DNA of 64,000 bases, from positions 28,206 to 92,205 of IMG/VR virus record IMGVR_UViG_3300021373_002342; one strand, given 5' to 3'. The position numbers were made by a program, and so were the translations under genes. Origin of the DNA: a virus. Below the pieces are notes generated by a model, which did no database searches, was not told where the DNA came from, and saw only the letters and a program-made list of their open reading frames with translations. Shown here piece by piece: positions 32,028-40,762 of the stretch; within the stretch, counting starts at the first letter, position 1; each line of letters begins with the position of its first letter.

Positions 32028-32267
32028 CTATTTTAGGAAATAACATATCCGTGCAGAATTTATCTACATCTGCTTCTGGTAATCCTAAACTTTTCATTGT
32101 ACGTGGAGTGTGCGGATTTTGTTGTTGATTATGACAATAATAGTTTTGTGCGGCAGCAACTAATGGTACTTCACCTGAACCATCGCTTTGACCTATTTCA
32201 TCAAAATATGCACGAAGATTGTTTAATGCTAGTTCTACGATAGCAACTGCTTCTTCTTAGTGTTTAC
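32023..32267 (-). pseudogene. C-terminal part of the bilin reductase, out of frame
   Basis: About 78 codons with no start codon, in the -1 frame relative to the upstream part, ending at TAA 32023. 'AAAQNYYCHNQQQNPHTPRT' and 'DVDKFCTDMLFPKI' match the C-terminus of ferredoxin-dependent bilin reductases. One extra A at ACTAAGAAGAAG (about 32258-32262) would join the two parts as ...NT-KEEAVAIVELAL... . Either a real one-base deletion or an assembly error. Confidence 0.75.
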
Positions 32268-32714
32268 ATTACCTGCGGCAACCATTTTATCAGTAAAAAT
32301 ATTTTTAGCCCACTGCGGAAGCTCACGTTGTTTCTTAGGAATAAAATCTGCTACTGCTTCATAATAGCCTTGTATCATATCATGATCTTCATTGGTAGTA
32401 GGAGAAAAATCATGGAATGCTCCTGTCATTTTATTCTTACCTGCAATCACATCAAAGCCATATATTGGTCCGTCATTATTTAAATTAGGAAAGACACATA
32501 CATGCATCATCCAAAGGCCTTTGCTATCTCTAGCATCCACAACGTCAATGTGTGCCCTGCGAACACTACTGTTAGCCCACACACGGTTAATCCAACCGTT
32601 ATCAGGTTGGTTAAAAGCATCAAGTCCTTCTTCATTATATTCTGTTGCTTTTTCGTTGAATATATTTATAATTTCGTCTTGACATTCAATTAGTTTAGTC
32701 CAAATAATACTCAA
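32235..32714 (-). CDS. Ferredoxin-dependent bilin reductase (PcyX/PebS-like), N-terminal part before a frameshift
   Basis: Starts at TTG 32714, six nt after GGAGG (a TTG at 32720 is also open). 'HIDVVDARDSKGLWMMHVCVFP' and 'YGFDVIAGKNKMTGAFHDFSP' are family blocks including the conserved catalytic Asp. With the out-of-frame C-terminus the protein would be about 230 residues, the normal length. It would reduce biliverdin made by the adjacent phage haem oxygenase, using ferredoxin. The exact product (phycoerythrobilin, as in PebS/PcyX) is inferred from phage relatives. Confidence 0.75.
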   Translation of the reverse strand: MSIIWTKLIECQDEIINIFNEKATEYNEEGLDAFNQPDNGWINRVWANSSVRRAHIDVVDARDSKGLWMMHVCVFPNLNNDGPIYGFDVIAGKNKMTGAFHDFSPTTNEDHDMIQGYYEAVADFIPKKQRELPQWAKNIFTDKMVAAGNVNTKKKQLLS

Positions 32715-33264
32715 GAGCAACCTCCATCATTTCTTGAAATAATTCTGTAGCAGATGTAAACACCCATTTGGCTTCTTCTGCTTGTCCGTCGTGTGTATAT
32801 GTTCTTAAATTTTCTTTAAGATCTTTTACATCACCTTTAAACTGATACATGCGGCCTTCACCAGGTATCTTCTTTTTAATCATTTGCCCGCCACTAAGGT
32901 CACCCATATGTAGTACATATACGTGTGCCATAAGCAGGTCTTTGTTGTCTTTAATTTCTTCAATTCTATCTAAGTACTTCCAAGTACTAGGTAGTGTTAT
33001 TGGTGTCCTATTAGCAATGTCCCAAAGCTCTTGCCAATCATCTTCTATCTTTTTCATTTGTTTGATGTCAAATAATTTTAAATCATCTGCCCAAACACCT
33101 AACTGATCTAATGCTTCTTCGAGTGCTTCGTACTTCTTCCATTGATTATATAAGTATGTTGCATAAAAATCAGGATTGATTTTACCACTCATTAATACTT
33201 TGACAAACTCTTGTCTTTCGGCGTTTTGGTGATGCTCCCAAGTTAGCTCTTTTAAATTGCTCAA
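32695..33264 (-). CDS. Haem oxygenase
   Basis: 189 residues. The N-terminal 'LTWEHHQNAER' holds the proximal His, and 'MGDLSGGQMI' is the distal-helix glycine motif. It opens haem to biliverdin, iron and CO. It overlaps the bilin reductase start by about 20 nt, the operon order known for ho-peb/pcy genes of marine phages. Confidence 0.9.
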   Translation of the reverse strand: MSNLKELTWEHHQNAERQEFVKVLMSGKINPDFYATYLYNQWKKYEALEEALDQLGVWADDLKLFDIKQMKKIEDDWQELWDIANRTPITLPSTWKYLDRIEEIKDNKDLLMAHVYVLHMGDLSGGQMIKKKIPGEGRMYQFKGDVKDLKENLRTYTHDGQAEEAKWVFTSATELFQEMMEVALEYYLD

Positions 33265-33579
33265 TTAGTCCTCCTCTTCCATTTTGATTTGCAATGGAAA
33301 GCCTTTTTGTCTACTTGCCTGAACAGCTTCGTTGGTCTTTGTTTCAGCAATTTCAAAACTATACACGCCTGCTATTCCACTTCCTTCTGTATGTATCGTC
33401 ATTGTAAGTTGTTCTGCAGAAATATGGCTGTGTTTGAATACAACAGTAAGTAATTCTATTACCCATTCTACCGGAGTATGATTATCATTTAAAAAAATAA
33501 CTTTGTAGCGTTTTGGAACTTCAACAGTCTTTTCTATTTTTTCATCAATTTGAATATCTTCTACAATATCTGTACTCAT
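33265..33579 (-). CDS. clpS: Clp protease adaptor ClpS
   Basis: 104 residues. 'YKVIFLNDNHTPVEWVIELL' and 'MTIHTEGSGIAGVYSFEIAE' are the ClpS core, including the N-degron pocket region. ClpS hands N-end-rule substrates to ClpA. With phage ClpP at 10.3 kb it suggests active retargeting of Clp proteolysis. Directly upstream of haem oxygenase and downstream of the Hsp20 gene hairpin. Confidence 0.9.
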   Translation of the reverse strand: MSTDIVEDIQIDEKIEKTVEVPKRYKVIFLNDNHTPVEWVIELLTVVFKHSHISAEQLTMTIHTEGSGIAGVYSFEIAETKTNEAVQASRQKGFPLQIKMEEED

Positions 33580-33597
33580 TTATTTTTCCTTAAAATG

Positions 33598-33621
33598 TTA
33601 GGGGAGACAATGCTCCCCTAA
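33598..33621 (-). terminator. Hairpin after the Hsp20 gene
   Basis: TTAGGGGAG ... CTCCCCTAA stem of nine pairs with a 6-nt loop, followed by CATTTTAAGG. Strong stem but weak T-run, so partial termination or mRNA protection is likely. Confidence 0.6.
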
Positions 33622-33629
33622 CAACTCTA

Positions 33630-34088
33630 TTACTCGACTTCGCCGTTAATTACAGGTGAACCAACATTGATGTTGATTTTCTTAGGTTGTAGTTCTTCAG
33701 GTACTTCACGAACTAAAGTAATGTTTAACATACCTAGTTCAAGATTTGCCTGCTCTACTTCCATATGATCTGCAAGTGTAAATTCTCTACGGAAATTACG
33801 TCCTGCAATACCTTTGTGCAAGTAATTTACATCATCGTCACCCTTTGGTGCTAAACCTTCTACACGAAGAATATTACCCTCTTTAGTAATATCCAACTCG
33901 TCCATAGCAAAGCCTGCAACGGCAAGTGAGATTACATACTCATCATCAGATATCTGTACAATATTATACGGAGGATATCCTGTTGATTGTGAATTAGAAA
34001 ATTGTCTTTCTAATTCGTTAAACATTCTATCAAAGCCAATTGTGGCCCTGTGAAAATGTGGTAGGTCTAAAGTTGTTAGTCTTGTCAT
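33630..34088 (-). CDS. Small heat-shock protein Hsp20 (IbpA-like)
   Basis: 152 residues: alpha-crystallin domain from 'YPPYNIVQISDDEYVISLAVAGF' onward, with 'LEHGxLxI'-like 'LELGMLNITL' and the C-terminal 'IxI' motif 'ININV'. A holdase that binds unfolding proteins, common in T4-like marine phages. Its leader shares a 16-base block with the dnaK leader. Confidence 0.92.
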   Translation of the reverse strand: MTRLTTLDLPHFHRATIGFDRMFNELERQFSNSQSTGYPPYNIVQISDDEYVISLAVAGFAMDELDITKEGNILRVEGLAPKGDDDVNYLHKGIAGRNFRREFTLADHMEVEQANLELGMLNITLVREVPEELQPKKININVGSPVINGEVE

Positions 34089-34101
34089 TTTATTTCTCCT
34101 T

Positions 34102-34145
34102 ATTAAGCAAGATTAATGTGTAGAGCCCAAATGGCACTCTACACA
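34102..34145 (-). promoter_or_regulatory. Structured leader of the Hsp20 gene, possible RNA thermometer
   Basis: A nine-pair stem (TGTGTAGAG/CTCTACACA, 34117-34145) is followed by ATTAATCTTGCTTAAT and AAGGAGA. The TTGCT motif upstream of the ribosome site, and TCTT able to pair with AGGA, recall ROSE-type thermometers. The same block precedes dnaK. Confidence 0.45.
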
Positions 34146-34153
34146 ATTATTTA

Positions 34154-36049
34154 TTAAGATGCTTCGTCAAACTCTGCATCAATTATATCCTCAGCTTCAA
34201 TTGGACCTTCGTCTGTTGCTGCTGAAGAATCTTTTTGCTGTTTAGCCGCCATTACTGCGCCGGCTGCGGTAGCAAACTCCGTGATCTTAGCGTTGATAGC
34301 ATCTGTATCATCGCCTTTAACTGCTTCTTCTAATGCATCACGTGCTTCAGTATAAGCAGTAACTTGTTCTTCTGTTAAGTCTGCTTGCACTTCTTCAAAG
34401 TCACGGTTGGCTTGAGCAATGTGTTGCTCTGCACCATTACGTGCTTCAACAAGGGCTCTACGCTTCTTGTCTTCTTCTGCATTAGCTTCTGCATCTTTCA
34501 CCATTTGTTCAATTTCAGACTCAGACAAGCCGCCGTCACTTTGAATAGTTAACTTTTGTTCTTTGCCTGTGCCTTTGTCTGTAGCACTTACACTTAGAAT
34601 ACCGTTTGCATCAATATCAAATTTTACTTCAATTTGAGGAATACCACGCATTGCTGGTGCAATACCTTCTAAGTTAAACATGCCAAGATGTTTGTTATCT
34701 CTGATAAACTCACGCTCACCTTGTGCTACATTAATTGTAACTGCTGGTTGGTTGTCTTCTGCTGTTGAGAAAACTTGTGACTTTGATGTAGGAATAGTTG
34801 TATTCTTATCAATCAATTTAGTCATAATGCCACCCATTGTTTCAATACCTAGTGACAATGGAGTAACGTCTAATAATAGTACGTCCTGCTTGTCGCCTGC
34901 TAGTACTGCACCCTGGATCGCTGCACCTGCTGCAACTGCTTCATCTGGATTTACATCCTTGCGTGGAGCCTTACCAAAGTATTTTTCAACAGCCGTTTGT
35001 ACTGCTGGCATACGTGTTTGGCCACCTACAAGAATAACTTCGTCAATGTCACTTGGCTTTAGTCCTGCATCTTTAACTGCAACTTTACATGGCTCAATTG
35101 AACGTGCAACAAGGTCATTCACCATTGCTTCGTACTTTGAACGTGTAAGGTTAATAGCCATATGCTTAGGACCACTAGCATCAGCAGTCACATACGGAAG
35201 GTTAATTTCAGTTTGTTCTGTGCTTGATAGTTCTACTTTTGCCTTTTCTGCCGCTTCCTTCAAACGCTGAAGAGCCATTTTATCTGTCGATAGATCAACA
35301 GCATCTGACTTTTTAAATTCTGCAATCAAATAGTCAATAATTGCTTGGTCAAAATCTTCACCGCCTAAGAATGTGTCGCCGTTTGTAGCAAGAACTTCAA
35401 ACTGCTTTTCACCGTCAACATCTGATATTTCAATAATTGAGATATCAAAAGTACCACCACCTAAGTCGTATACTGCAATCTTCTTATCACCTTTGCCGCC
35501 TTTATCAACACCATATGCTAGTGCTGCTGCCGTTGGCTCGTTGATAATACGTAGGACTTCAAGACCTGCAATCTTACCAGCGTCTTTAGTTGCTTGACGT
35601 TGCGAGTCGTTAAAGTATGCAGGAACTGTAATAACTGCTTGTGTTACAGGCTCACTTAGATATGCTTCTGCATCTTGTTTAATTTTGCGTAGGATTTCTG
35701 CACTAATTTGCTGTGGTGCATACTTTTCTTCACCTACTTGTACCCATGCATCTTTGTTGTCTGCTTCGACAATTTTAAAGGGCATGTTTTTGATATCTTT
35801 TTGTACTGCTTTGTCTTTGAACTTACGTCCAATCAAACGTTTTACAGCAAATACTGTACTATCTGCGTTTGTTACGCCTTGACGCTTTGCAGTAGTACCT
35901 ACTAGAACTTCACCGTCGTCCTTATAGGCAACAATACTTGGGGTAGTTCTGTTACCTTCTTTGTTTTCGATGATTTTATATGATGATCCGTCTACAATAG
36001 ATAGACATGAATTTGTTGTACCGAGATCGATACCGATTACTTTTGCCAT
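34154..36049 (-). CDS. dnaK: Chaperone DnaK (Hsp70)
   Basis: 631 residues, full bacterial length. '[16 protein letters not shown]' (phosphate 1), '[19 protein letters not shown]', '[14 protein letters not shown]' (phosphate 2) and '[14 protein letters not shown]' (adenosine) give the ATPase domain. '[14 protein letters not shown]' marks the substrate domain and '[10 protein letters not shown]' the conserved tail. DnaJ and GrpE are not in the window, so host partners would be used. A complete Hsp70 is very rare in phages and was probably acquired from a bacterium. Confidence 0.96.
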   Translation of the reverse strand: MAKVIGIDLGTTNSCLSIVDGSSYKIIENKEGNRTTPSIVAYKDDGEVLVGTTAKRQGVTNADSTVFAVKRLIGRKFKDKAVQKDIKNMPFKIVEADNKDAWVQVGEEKYAPQQISAEILRKIKQDAEAYLSEPVTQAVITVPAYFNDSQRQATKDAGKIAGLEVLRIINEPTAAALAYGVDKGGKGDKKIAVYDLGGGTFDISIIEISDVDGEKQFEVLATNGDTFLGGEDFDQAIIDYLIAEFKKSDAVDLSTDKMALQRLKEAAEKAKVELSSTEQTEINLPYVTADASGPKHMAINLTRSKYEAMVNDLVARSIEPCKVAVKDAGLKPSDIDEVILVGGQTRMPAVQTAVEKYFGKAPRKDVNPDEAVAAGAAIQGAVLAGDKQDVLLLDVTPLSLGIETMGGIMTKLIDKNTTIPTSKSQVFSTAEDNQPAVTINVAQGEREFIRDNKHLGMFNLEGIAPAMRGIPQIEVKFDIDANGILSVSATDKGTGKEQKLTIQSDGGLSESEIEQMVKDAEANAEEDKKRRALVEARNGAEQHIAQANRDFEEVQADLTEEQVTAYTEARDALEEAVKGDDTDAINAKITEFATAAGAVMAAKQQKDSSAATDEGPIEAEDIIDAEFDEAS

Positions 36050-36061
36050 TTTATTCTCCTT

Positions 36062-36099
36062 TATTAAGCAAGATTAATATTCGAACCCTTTCGGCGTTC
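36062..36099 (-). promoter_or_regulatory. Structured leader of dnaK, sharing a block with the Hsp20 leader
   Basis: A GAAC...GTTC stem closed by a GAAA tetraloop (36083-36099), then ATTAATCTTGCTTAAT and AAAGGAGA before the ATG. The 16-base block is identical to that of the Hsp20 leader. Confidence 0.45.
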
Positions 36100-36104
36100 A
36101 TTTT

Positions 36105-36112
36105 TATTTATC
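36105..36112 (-). promoter_or_regulatory. T4-late-like promoter box GATAAATA
   Basis: GATAAATA 55 nt upstream of dnaK, overlapping the stop of the co-chaperonin gene. Confidence 0.5.
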
Positions 36113-36395
36113 ACGAGAAAACCGCTACTATTTCATTATTGGTAACAGAAATGTATTCTTCATCCTCATGAGTAAATTTTGTTCCACCATTTGCATTTAC
36201 CAAGATACGATCTCCTGGAGATACATTTGGCTTTGTAAACTTACCTTTGTTATCGTAAGTTCCTTCACCTACTGCTAAAACTTCAGCTTCTACTACGCCA
36301 TCGTTTTTAGCATTAGCTAAAATAATTCCGCCTGATGTTATTTCATCAGGATCATTTTGTTTAATAATGATATTTGCGTGAATTGGTCTTAACAT
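36111..36395 (-). CDS. groES: Co-chaperonin GroES-like (gp31 functional analogue)
   Basis: 94 residues: 'LRPIHANIIIKQND' start, mobile-loop region 'DEITSGGIILANA', then 'GVVEAEVLAVGEGTY' and 'VSPGDRILVNANGGTKF'. It would cap host GroEL to fold capsid protein, as T4 gp31 does. A GroEL gene is not seen. It sits directly between GMP reductase and dnaK. Confidence 0.9.
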   Translation of the reverse strand: MLRPIHANIIIKQNDPDEITSGGIILANAKNDGVVEAEVLAVGEGTYDNKGKFTKPNVSPGDRILVNANGGTKFTHEDEEYISVTNNEIVAVFS

Positions 36396-36396
36396 A

Positions 36397-37545
36397 TCAA
36401 TTTCCTATTGTTGATTTTTCGTATACAGCATTATGTGTTTGCGTACATCTAACAAATGTAGTGCATTTACTTAAATGCTTTAATTTTACTGCGCCTGCGT
36501 AAGTACAAGTAGAACGCACCCCACCAAGGATATCTTGAATAGTACGAGCCACTGTTCCTCTGTAAGGCACAAGAACCGTTCGTCCTTCACTGCTACGGTA
36601 CTCCTTTAGTCCGCCAAAATGTTTATCGTTTGCACTTTCACTACTCATACCGTAGAACTGCACAAACTGTTTTGTTTCTTTTACATAACTTCCAGTTGCT
36701 CCAGAAGGTATTATTTCATTTGTAACATAAGTCTTTGTAATTACTTCGCCGCCGCCTTCATCGTGTCCAGCAAGCATACCACCAAGCATTACAAAGTCGG
36801 CCCCGCCCGCAAAAGCCTTAGCAATATCGCCAGGACAGGTACAACCACCGTCAGCAATAATATGACCACCAAGGCCATGAGCGGCATCAGCGCACTCCAT
36901 AACGGCACTGAGTTGTGGATATCCCACACCAGTTTGTATCCTAGTAGTGCAAACGCTACCAGGCCCGATACCCACTTTAACAATATCTGCTCCTGCAAGA
37001 ATAAGTTCCTCCGTCATTTCGCCTGTAACAACATTGCCTGCAATTATTACAATATGTGGATAAGTCTCACGCATCTTTGCAACAAAGTCACGAAAGCGAT
37101 TTGAATATCCGTTAGCTACATCAATGCAAACATATTTTAGATTGCCGTCTGCACGTTCGTATACATTTTCAAACTTGTACCAGTCATTACCACCAATACC
37201 AATGCTCATTGCTACATAGTTTGTACGTTCGTACATATCTGTATCGAAGTATTCAACGAGTTCGTCTACGGTATAAGTTTTAACTAGACATGTAAACAAG
37301 CCGCCTTCTGCCATCTTGTCTGCCATTTCAAATGTACCAACACCGTCCATATTAGCAGCCATAATAGGCACACCTACCCAATGCGGAATATCTCGCATGG
37401 TTTCTATACTCATGTCTTCAGGTTGCCAGTTACGCCAATTATATTCTCTATTAAGATCTACTTCTTTACGACTTCCTAATGTGCTACGTTTTGGTCGAAT
37501 CAAAACGTCTTTGTAGTCAAGTTTTAGATCCTCTTCAAGGCGCAT
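36397..37545 (-). CDS. guaC: GMP reductase
   Basis: 382 residues. '[20 protein letters not shown]' holds the catalytic Cys; '[31 protein letters not shown]' region and the C-terminal '[10 protein letters not shown]' are GMP-reductase rather than IMP-dehydrogenase features, and no CBS domain is present. It converts GMP to IMP with NADPH, and so could let the phage move host guanine nucleotides (from RNA decay) toward adenine nucleotides for its A+T-rich DNA. Confidence 0.9.
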   Translation of the reverse strand: MRLEEDLKLDYKDVLIRPKRSTLGSRKEVDLNREYNWRNWQPEDMSIETMRDIPHWVGVPIMAANMDGVGTFEMADKMAEGGLFTCLVKTYTVDELVEYFDTDMYERTNYVAMSIGIGGNDWYKFENVYERADGNLKYVCIDVANGYSNRFRDFVAKMRETYPHIVIIAGNVVTGEMTEELILAGADIVKVGIGPGSVCTTRIQTGVGYPQLSAVMECADAAHGLGGHIIADGGCTCPGDIAKAFAGGADFVMLGGMLAGHDEGGGEVITKTYVTNEIIPSGATGSYVKETKQFVQFYGMSSESANDKHFGGLKEYRSSEGRTVLVPYRGTVARTIQDILGGVRSTCTYAGAVKLKHLSKCTTFVRCTQTHNAVYEKSTIGN

Positions 37546-37546
37546 T

Positions 37547-37810
37547 TTAAAATCCTCTTTCTTGTTCCTGTTTGCGTAATTTTTTCAACCAACGAGCCCT
37601 GCCGGCTGCTTTTGCTTTTTTACGAAGTTCACTTGGCTTAGTGTAACGCTCACGTTCTCTAAGCTCTTGTAAGATTCCATCTTCTTGGACTTTCTTTTTA
37701 AAAATTCTTAGTGCTTTGTTAAAGTCACCGTTTTTAACTTCAACACTTAAACCTTTGAAGTTACTTTCGTTTTGATATCGATTCCGATTATTTTTGCGAT
37801 TAAACGCCAT
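37547..37810 (-). CDS. rpsU: Ribosomal protein bS21
   Basis: 87 residues; '[20 protein letters not shown]' and '[19 protein letters not shown]' cover the bS21 core. Very basic. bS21 binds the 30S subunit near the anti-Shine-Dalgarno region; phage copies are known in marine phages and may exchange into host ribosomes. A promoter (37866-37895) gives it its own transcript. Confidence 0.92.
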   Translation of the reverse strand: MAFNRKNNRNRYQNESNFKGLSVEVKNGDFNKALRIFKKKVQEDGILQELRERERYTKPSELRKKAKAAGRARWLKKLRKQEQERGF

Positions 37811-38180
37811 TCATATCTCCTTCTTTTAAGAATGATAAATCATATACTCTGTTAATGCTTATATTATTATATACTGAATCGATAGAGTTTGTCAACCAGT
37901 ATGTGTTCGGATTAGCAATAATATAACTTGCTAGATCTCTAACTTCTGATGTAGAGTTATCAACATCAAATATAACATAATCTACAATTTTTGACACAGT
38001 TAATAACCAATCAAAATTATGTTCTTTTAACTCGTACACGTAAAGATTAAAACTTATGTTCCAGTCTTGTACAACAGTTTGAAACTCAGATTTAAGAGAT
38101 TCACTAGGATAAATTAAAAGTATTGATTTGCTATGATTAAGGACTTTGTCGGGTGGTGTAACTAATGTTATATTTGGCAT
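37800..38180 (-). CDS. Conserved T4-like phage protein
   Basis: 126 residues starting 'MPNITLVTPPDKVLNHSKS', receiver-like alternating beta/alpha pattern with 'YVIFDVDN'. I recall it as conserved in marine T4-like phages, function unknown. The bS21 promoter is within its last codons. Confidence 0.6.
   Translation of the reverse strand: MPNITLVTPPDKVLNHSKSILLIYPSESLKSEFQTVVQDWNISFNLYVYELKEHNFDWLLTVSKIVDYVIFDVDNSTSEVRDLASYIIANPNTYWLTNSIDSVYNNISINRVYDLSFLKEGDMNGV
37866..37895 (-). promoter_or_regulatory. Sigma70-type promoter of the bS21 gene
   Basis: TTGACA, 18 nt, TATAAT, inside the 3' end of the upstream gene. Confidence 0.72.
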
Positions 38181-38187
38181 TTATGAC

Positions 38188-40011
38188 CTATTTGTCTCGT
38201 ATCTCTTTCCAAATAGAATTGTTTGATTGCTCTGCATTTTGAACATAACCTTCTTCTGGTATCCATGGCAAACTATTGATTCTACCATGTATGTATAACT
38301 TTTTATACATCTTGAGGTTCTCGTTTGGATGCTCTGCTTTCCACTGTTGTTTTAATGTTTTTATATCGTCACGTAGTTCTTGTTCTTCAATGTATTCTTT
38401 ACGTTGTCTTTGTTCTTCAGTTTCAATATGTATTTCTTCGTCGGCTTCAGGATCAATTTTTACTTCTGTTTCTTTAGACTGCACTTCATCAGGTTGTACT
38501 TCTGACTGTTCCAGTTCTGTATCCACTGCATCTGCCACGGCAGTATCTGCTTCTGGTACCACGTCTCCCAAATCATCATCTGTTGTAGTAGTAGGTTCTG
38601 TAACATCTACTTGTCTTTCTTCTTGCGAAGTTTCAACCACAACTGAATCATCTCCAGTCTCTGACGGAACGCTTTCTTTAGGTTCCCCGTCGCGAAGTTC
38701 TTCAGCATCTTGCTGTTTTTCTTCTGTAGTTTCTCGTCTATCTTCTTCATCTTTTTCCTCCTTAGGAGTATTAACATTAAAGCCAGGGTTGTCAACTATA
38801 CGCTGTGCTCTTGCTTGCTCGTATTGCCGAAGCCAGCCACCGTTATCATCTTTGCGTGATCTCCACTCAAAGGTATATTGGCTTGCTATCAATAATAAGA
38901 CTGCTAGTGGATCAAATACAAATATAATAATTATAATTACCCAGCGAACTGCTTCTTCAAGCATATTCTTGTCTGCTTGTTCGCCATAAACAAATTCAGC
39001 AATATATTTAATTGGACCTACTTCTGCTTCTAGTTTGCGGTACTCGCTTTCTAGTGTTATTTTTTCGTCTGTTAAGCGATCAATCTCAAATGACGCTGTT
39101 CGAACACGTTCGTTCTGTTCATCTATGTCAGATTGAATTTGTTTTGAATTATCTTCGCTTGCTATGTTGTTTTGCAATCTAGCAATAAGTGATTGACTTT
39201 GTTGTACTTGATTTTCAGCACCTCGTCTTAGTCTTGCTATTTCTTCTCGAGCTGCTTGTACTGTAGGGCTATTTGCGGCATTTTGTATTTTTTCTAACCA
39301 CTCATCGCGCTCTTGTTTTTTACGGTCTTGATAGGCTGTAAATGCGGCGGCCGTTCTTGGACCGTAGTCGCCGTCTACCTTTGCTCCTACCATTGCTTGT
39401 GCTTTTTCAATATCGTTTGTATCGATATAATTTTGTAGTGTTGCAAGTTCGTTATCAATTCTTGTAAGCTCTGCTTGGAATAATGCTGTTACATTATTGA
39501 TTATTTCGTTTTGCTCATCTATTGCAGGTTGAATACGAGTAAATGCACTATCAATACGTTCTTGCTCTCTATCTATTTGAGCTTGAACGTTTGCATCACT
39601 GCCTGTTCCTACATTTTCTAGTTGTTCAATTCTGTCTTCTGCTCTAGAAATTATATTTTGATTTCTATCTATTTCTGATTGCAGAGTTTCTATTTTTGCA
39701 ATATTATCTTCGCTTGCACTTGTTTGTTCTATATGTGCTTTTGATAAGAAACCAAAAATACCCATACTTGTTATGAGCATTAGAACAAGAACTGCTGTGG
39801 AGAGATAAGTCTTTAGCCACCAGGTAGCCTGACTCCAGTATCTATGTAACCAAACTGCTGTAACTAGTTTGCCTATTTCTAATACACTGCCCATTATTAT
39901 AATAGGCACTGCGGCCGCGGCGAATATAGCGACCAAACCTGCCACTGAATAGTATATTGCTACTGCCGAAATGCTTAAGGCAGTAATTAAAGTTAGTATT
40001 CCTAAAAGCAT
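38188..40011 (-). CDS. Large membrane coiled-coil protein
   Basis: 607 residues: three or four membrane helices in the first 95 residues, a long coiled coil (about 100-330), one more helix pair near 345-375, then a very acidic, Glu/Thr-rich tail (about 400-560). 'VGAKVDGDYGPRTAAAFTAYQ' is a peptidoglycan-binding-like motif. An ATAAATA box lies 4 nt before the ATG. Relatives occur in marine T4-like phages; an envelope role is inferred. Confidence 0.6.
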   Translation of the reverse strand: MLLGILTLITALSISAVAIYYSVAGLVAIFAAAAVPIIIMGSVLEIGKLVTAVWLHRYWSQATWWLKTYLSTAVLVLMLITSMGIFGFLSKAHIEQTSASEDNIAKIETLQSEIDRNQNIISRAEDRIEQLENVGTGSDANVQAQIDREQERIDSAFTRIQPAIDEQNEIINNVTALFQAELTRIDNELATLQNYIDTNDIEKAQAMVGAKVDGDYGPRTAAAFTAYQDRKKQERDEWLEKIQNAANSPTVQAAREEIARLRRGAENQVQQSQSLIARLQNNIASEDNSKQIQSDIDEQNERVRTASFEIDRLTDEKITLESEYRKLEAEVGPIKYIAEFVYGEQADKNMLEEAVRWVIIIIIFVFDPLAVLLLIASQYTFEWRSRKDDNGGWLRQYEQARAQRIVDNPGFNVNTPKEEKDEEDRRETTEEKQQDAEELRDGEPKESVPSETGDDSVVVETSQEERQVDVTEPTTTTDDDLGDVVPEADTAVADAVDTELEQSEVQPDEVQSKETEVKIDPEADEEIHIETEEQRQRKEYIEEQELRDDIKTLKQQWKAEHPNENLKMYKKLYIHGRINSLPWIPEEGYVQNAEQSNNSIWKEIRDK

Positions 40012-40015
40012 AATG

Positions 40016-40023
40016 TATTTATT
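40016..40023 (-). promoter_or_regulatory. T4-late-like promoter box AATAAATA next to a start codon
   Basis: AATAAATA, CATT, ATG (40011), no ribosome site between. Confidence 0.5.
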
Positions 40024-40050
40024 GGGTTCTCCTATGCCTATTAAAGCATG

Positions 40051-40491
40051 TTATTTCTTTATAAAATACCAATGGTCGTCTTCATAGTGTTTTTTACAAG
40101 CAGTTTCATCAAACTGTCGAGTTGTACCTCTAACAGTAATTGCAGAAAATATAACTCTACAAAACCCTACACCTTGCGGATATCCATGTACTGCTTTTAC
40201 TGCGCCCATTGCATCTTGTTCGTACCAATGTATAACTTTACCATAGTCTGATGCTAGTGCTGTATACACTGCCTGTGTTTGTTTGAGCTTTTGGTCTTTG
40301 TCCAAACTGTATCGATTAGCAATGTAAACATGTTGTACCGCAGAAACAATCATACTCCCGCCACCATTTGGTGCTGTAACTACAGGAGTTGATATTGTAC
40401 TACTTTGATATGGTGTTACACTACAGGCAGATAAACTAACTATTATTGCCGTTGATATTAACAATCTCAAGTGAACCGTCAAACTTTTCAC
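40051..40491 (-). CDS. Outer-membrane-type lipoprotein, unknown function
   Basis: 146 residues from GTG 40491 (AGGAG six nt upstream). Signal peptide with lipobox 'VSLSAC'. Mature part contains two Cys and a basic C-terminus. Third gene of a lipoprotein trio. Not recognised. Confidence 0.6.
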   Translation of the reverse strand: MKSLTVHLRLLISTAIIVSLSACSVTPYQSSTISTPVVTAPNGGGSMIVSAVQHVYIANRYSLDKDQKLKQTQAVYTALASDYGKVIHWYEQDAMGAVKAVHGYPQGVGFCRVIFSAITVRGTTRQFDETACKKHYEDDHWYFIKK

Positions 40492-40762
40492 AGGCTACTC
40501 CTTTTTGTTTTACAAGGTTACCATTACGTCTCTCAGTGTACCAAAACTCTCTGCAAGATGCATCAACACCAGCACGTTGTATTGCTGTTTGTTGTCCAGG
40601 TCTATCTGTACATTGAAGGACTGTTTCACTGCCTACTTGATTGCCATTACTCATTGTAATAGTTTCATCAGTATAACAGTAAGGAGCAGTATAATTGTAC
40701 TGTGTACTACTACATGCTCCTAAGAACAGTATACTAGTTAGCAGAAGCGATAGCCGTTGCAT
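40436..40762 (-). CDS. Small lipoprotein, unknown function
   Basis: 108 residues, lipobox 'LFLGAC', then a Cys-rich mature part (YCYTDE, VLQCTD, ASCREFWY, GVACEKF). Overlaps both neighbouring lipoprotein genes, so all three are probably co-translated. Confidence 0.6.
   Translation of the reverse strand: MQRLSLLLTSILFLGACSSTQYNYTAPYCYTDETITMSNGNQVGSETVLQCTDRPGQQTAIQRAGVDASCREFWYTERRNGNLVKQKGVACEKFDGSLEIVNINGNNS

Noticed and set aside
34117-34145. Nine-bp hairpin after dnaK as a simple terminator
   Set aside because: There is no T run after it; it sits in the hsp20 leader and is treated as a leader element.
34680-35270. 196-residue open frame antisense to dnaK
   Set aside because: Long antisense frames in dnaK are a codon-usage artefact; no ribosome site or recognisable domain.
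38276-38989. 237-residue Ser-rich plus-strand frame
   Set aside because: Antisense of the Glu/Thr-rich tail of the coiled-coil membrane protein; low-complexity shadow.
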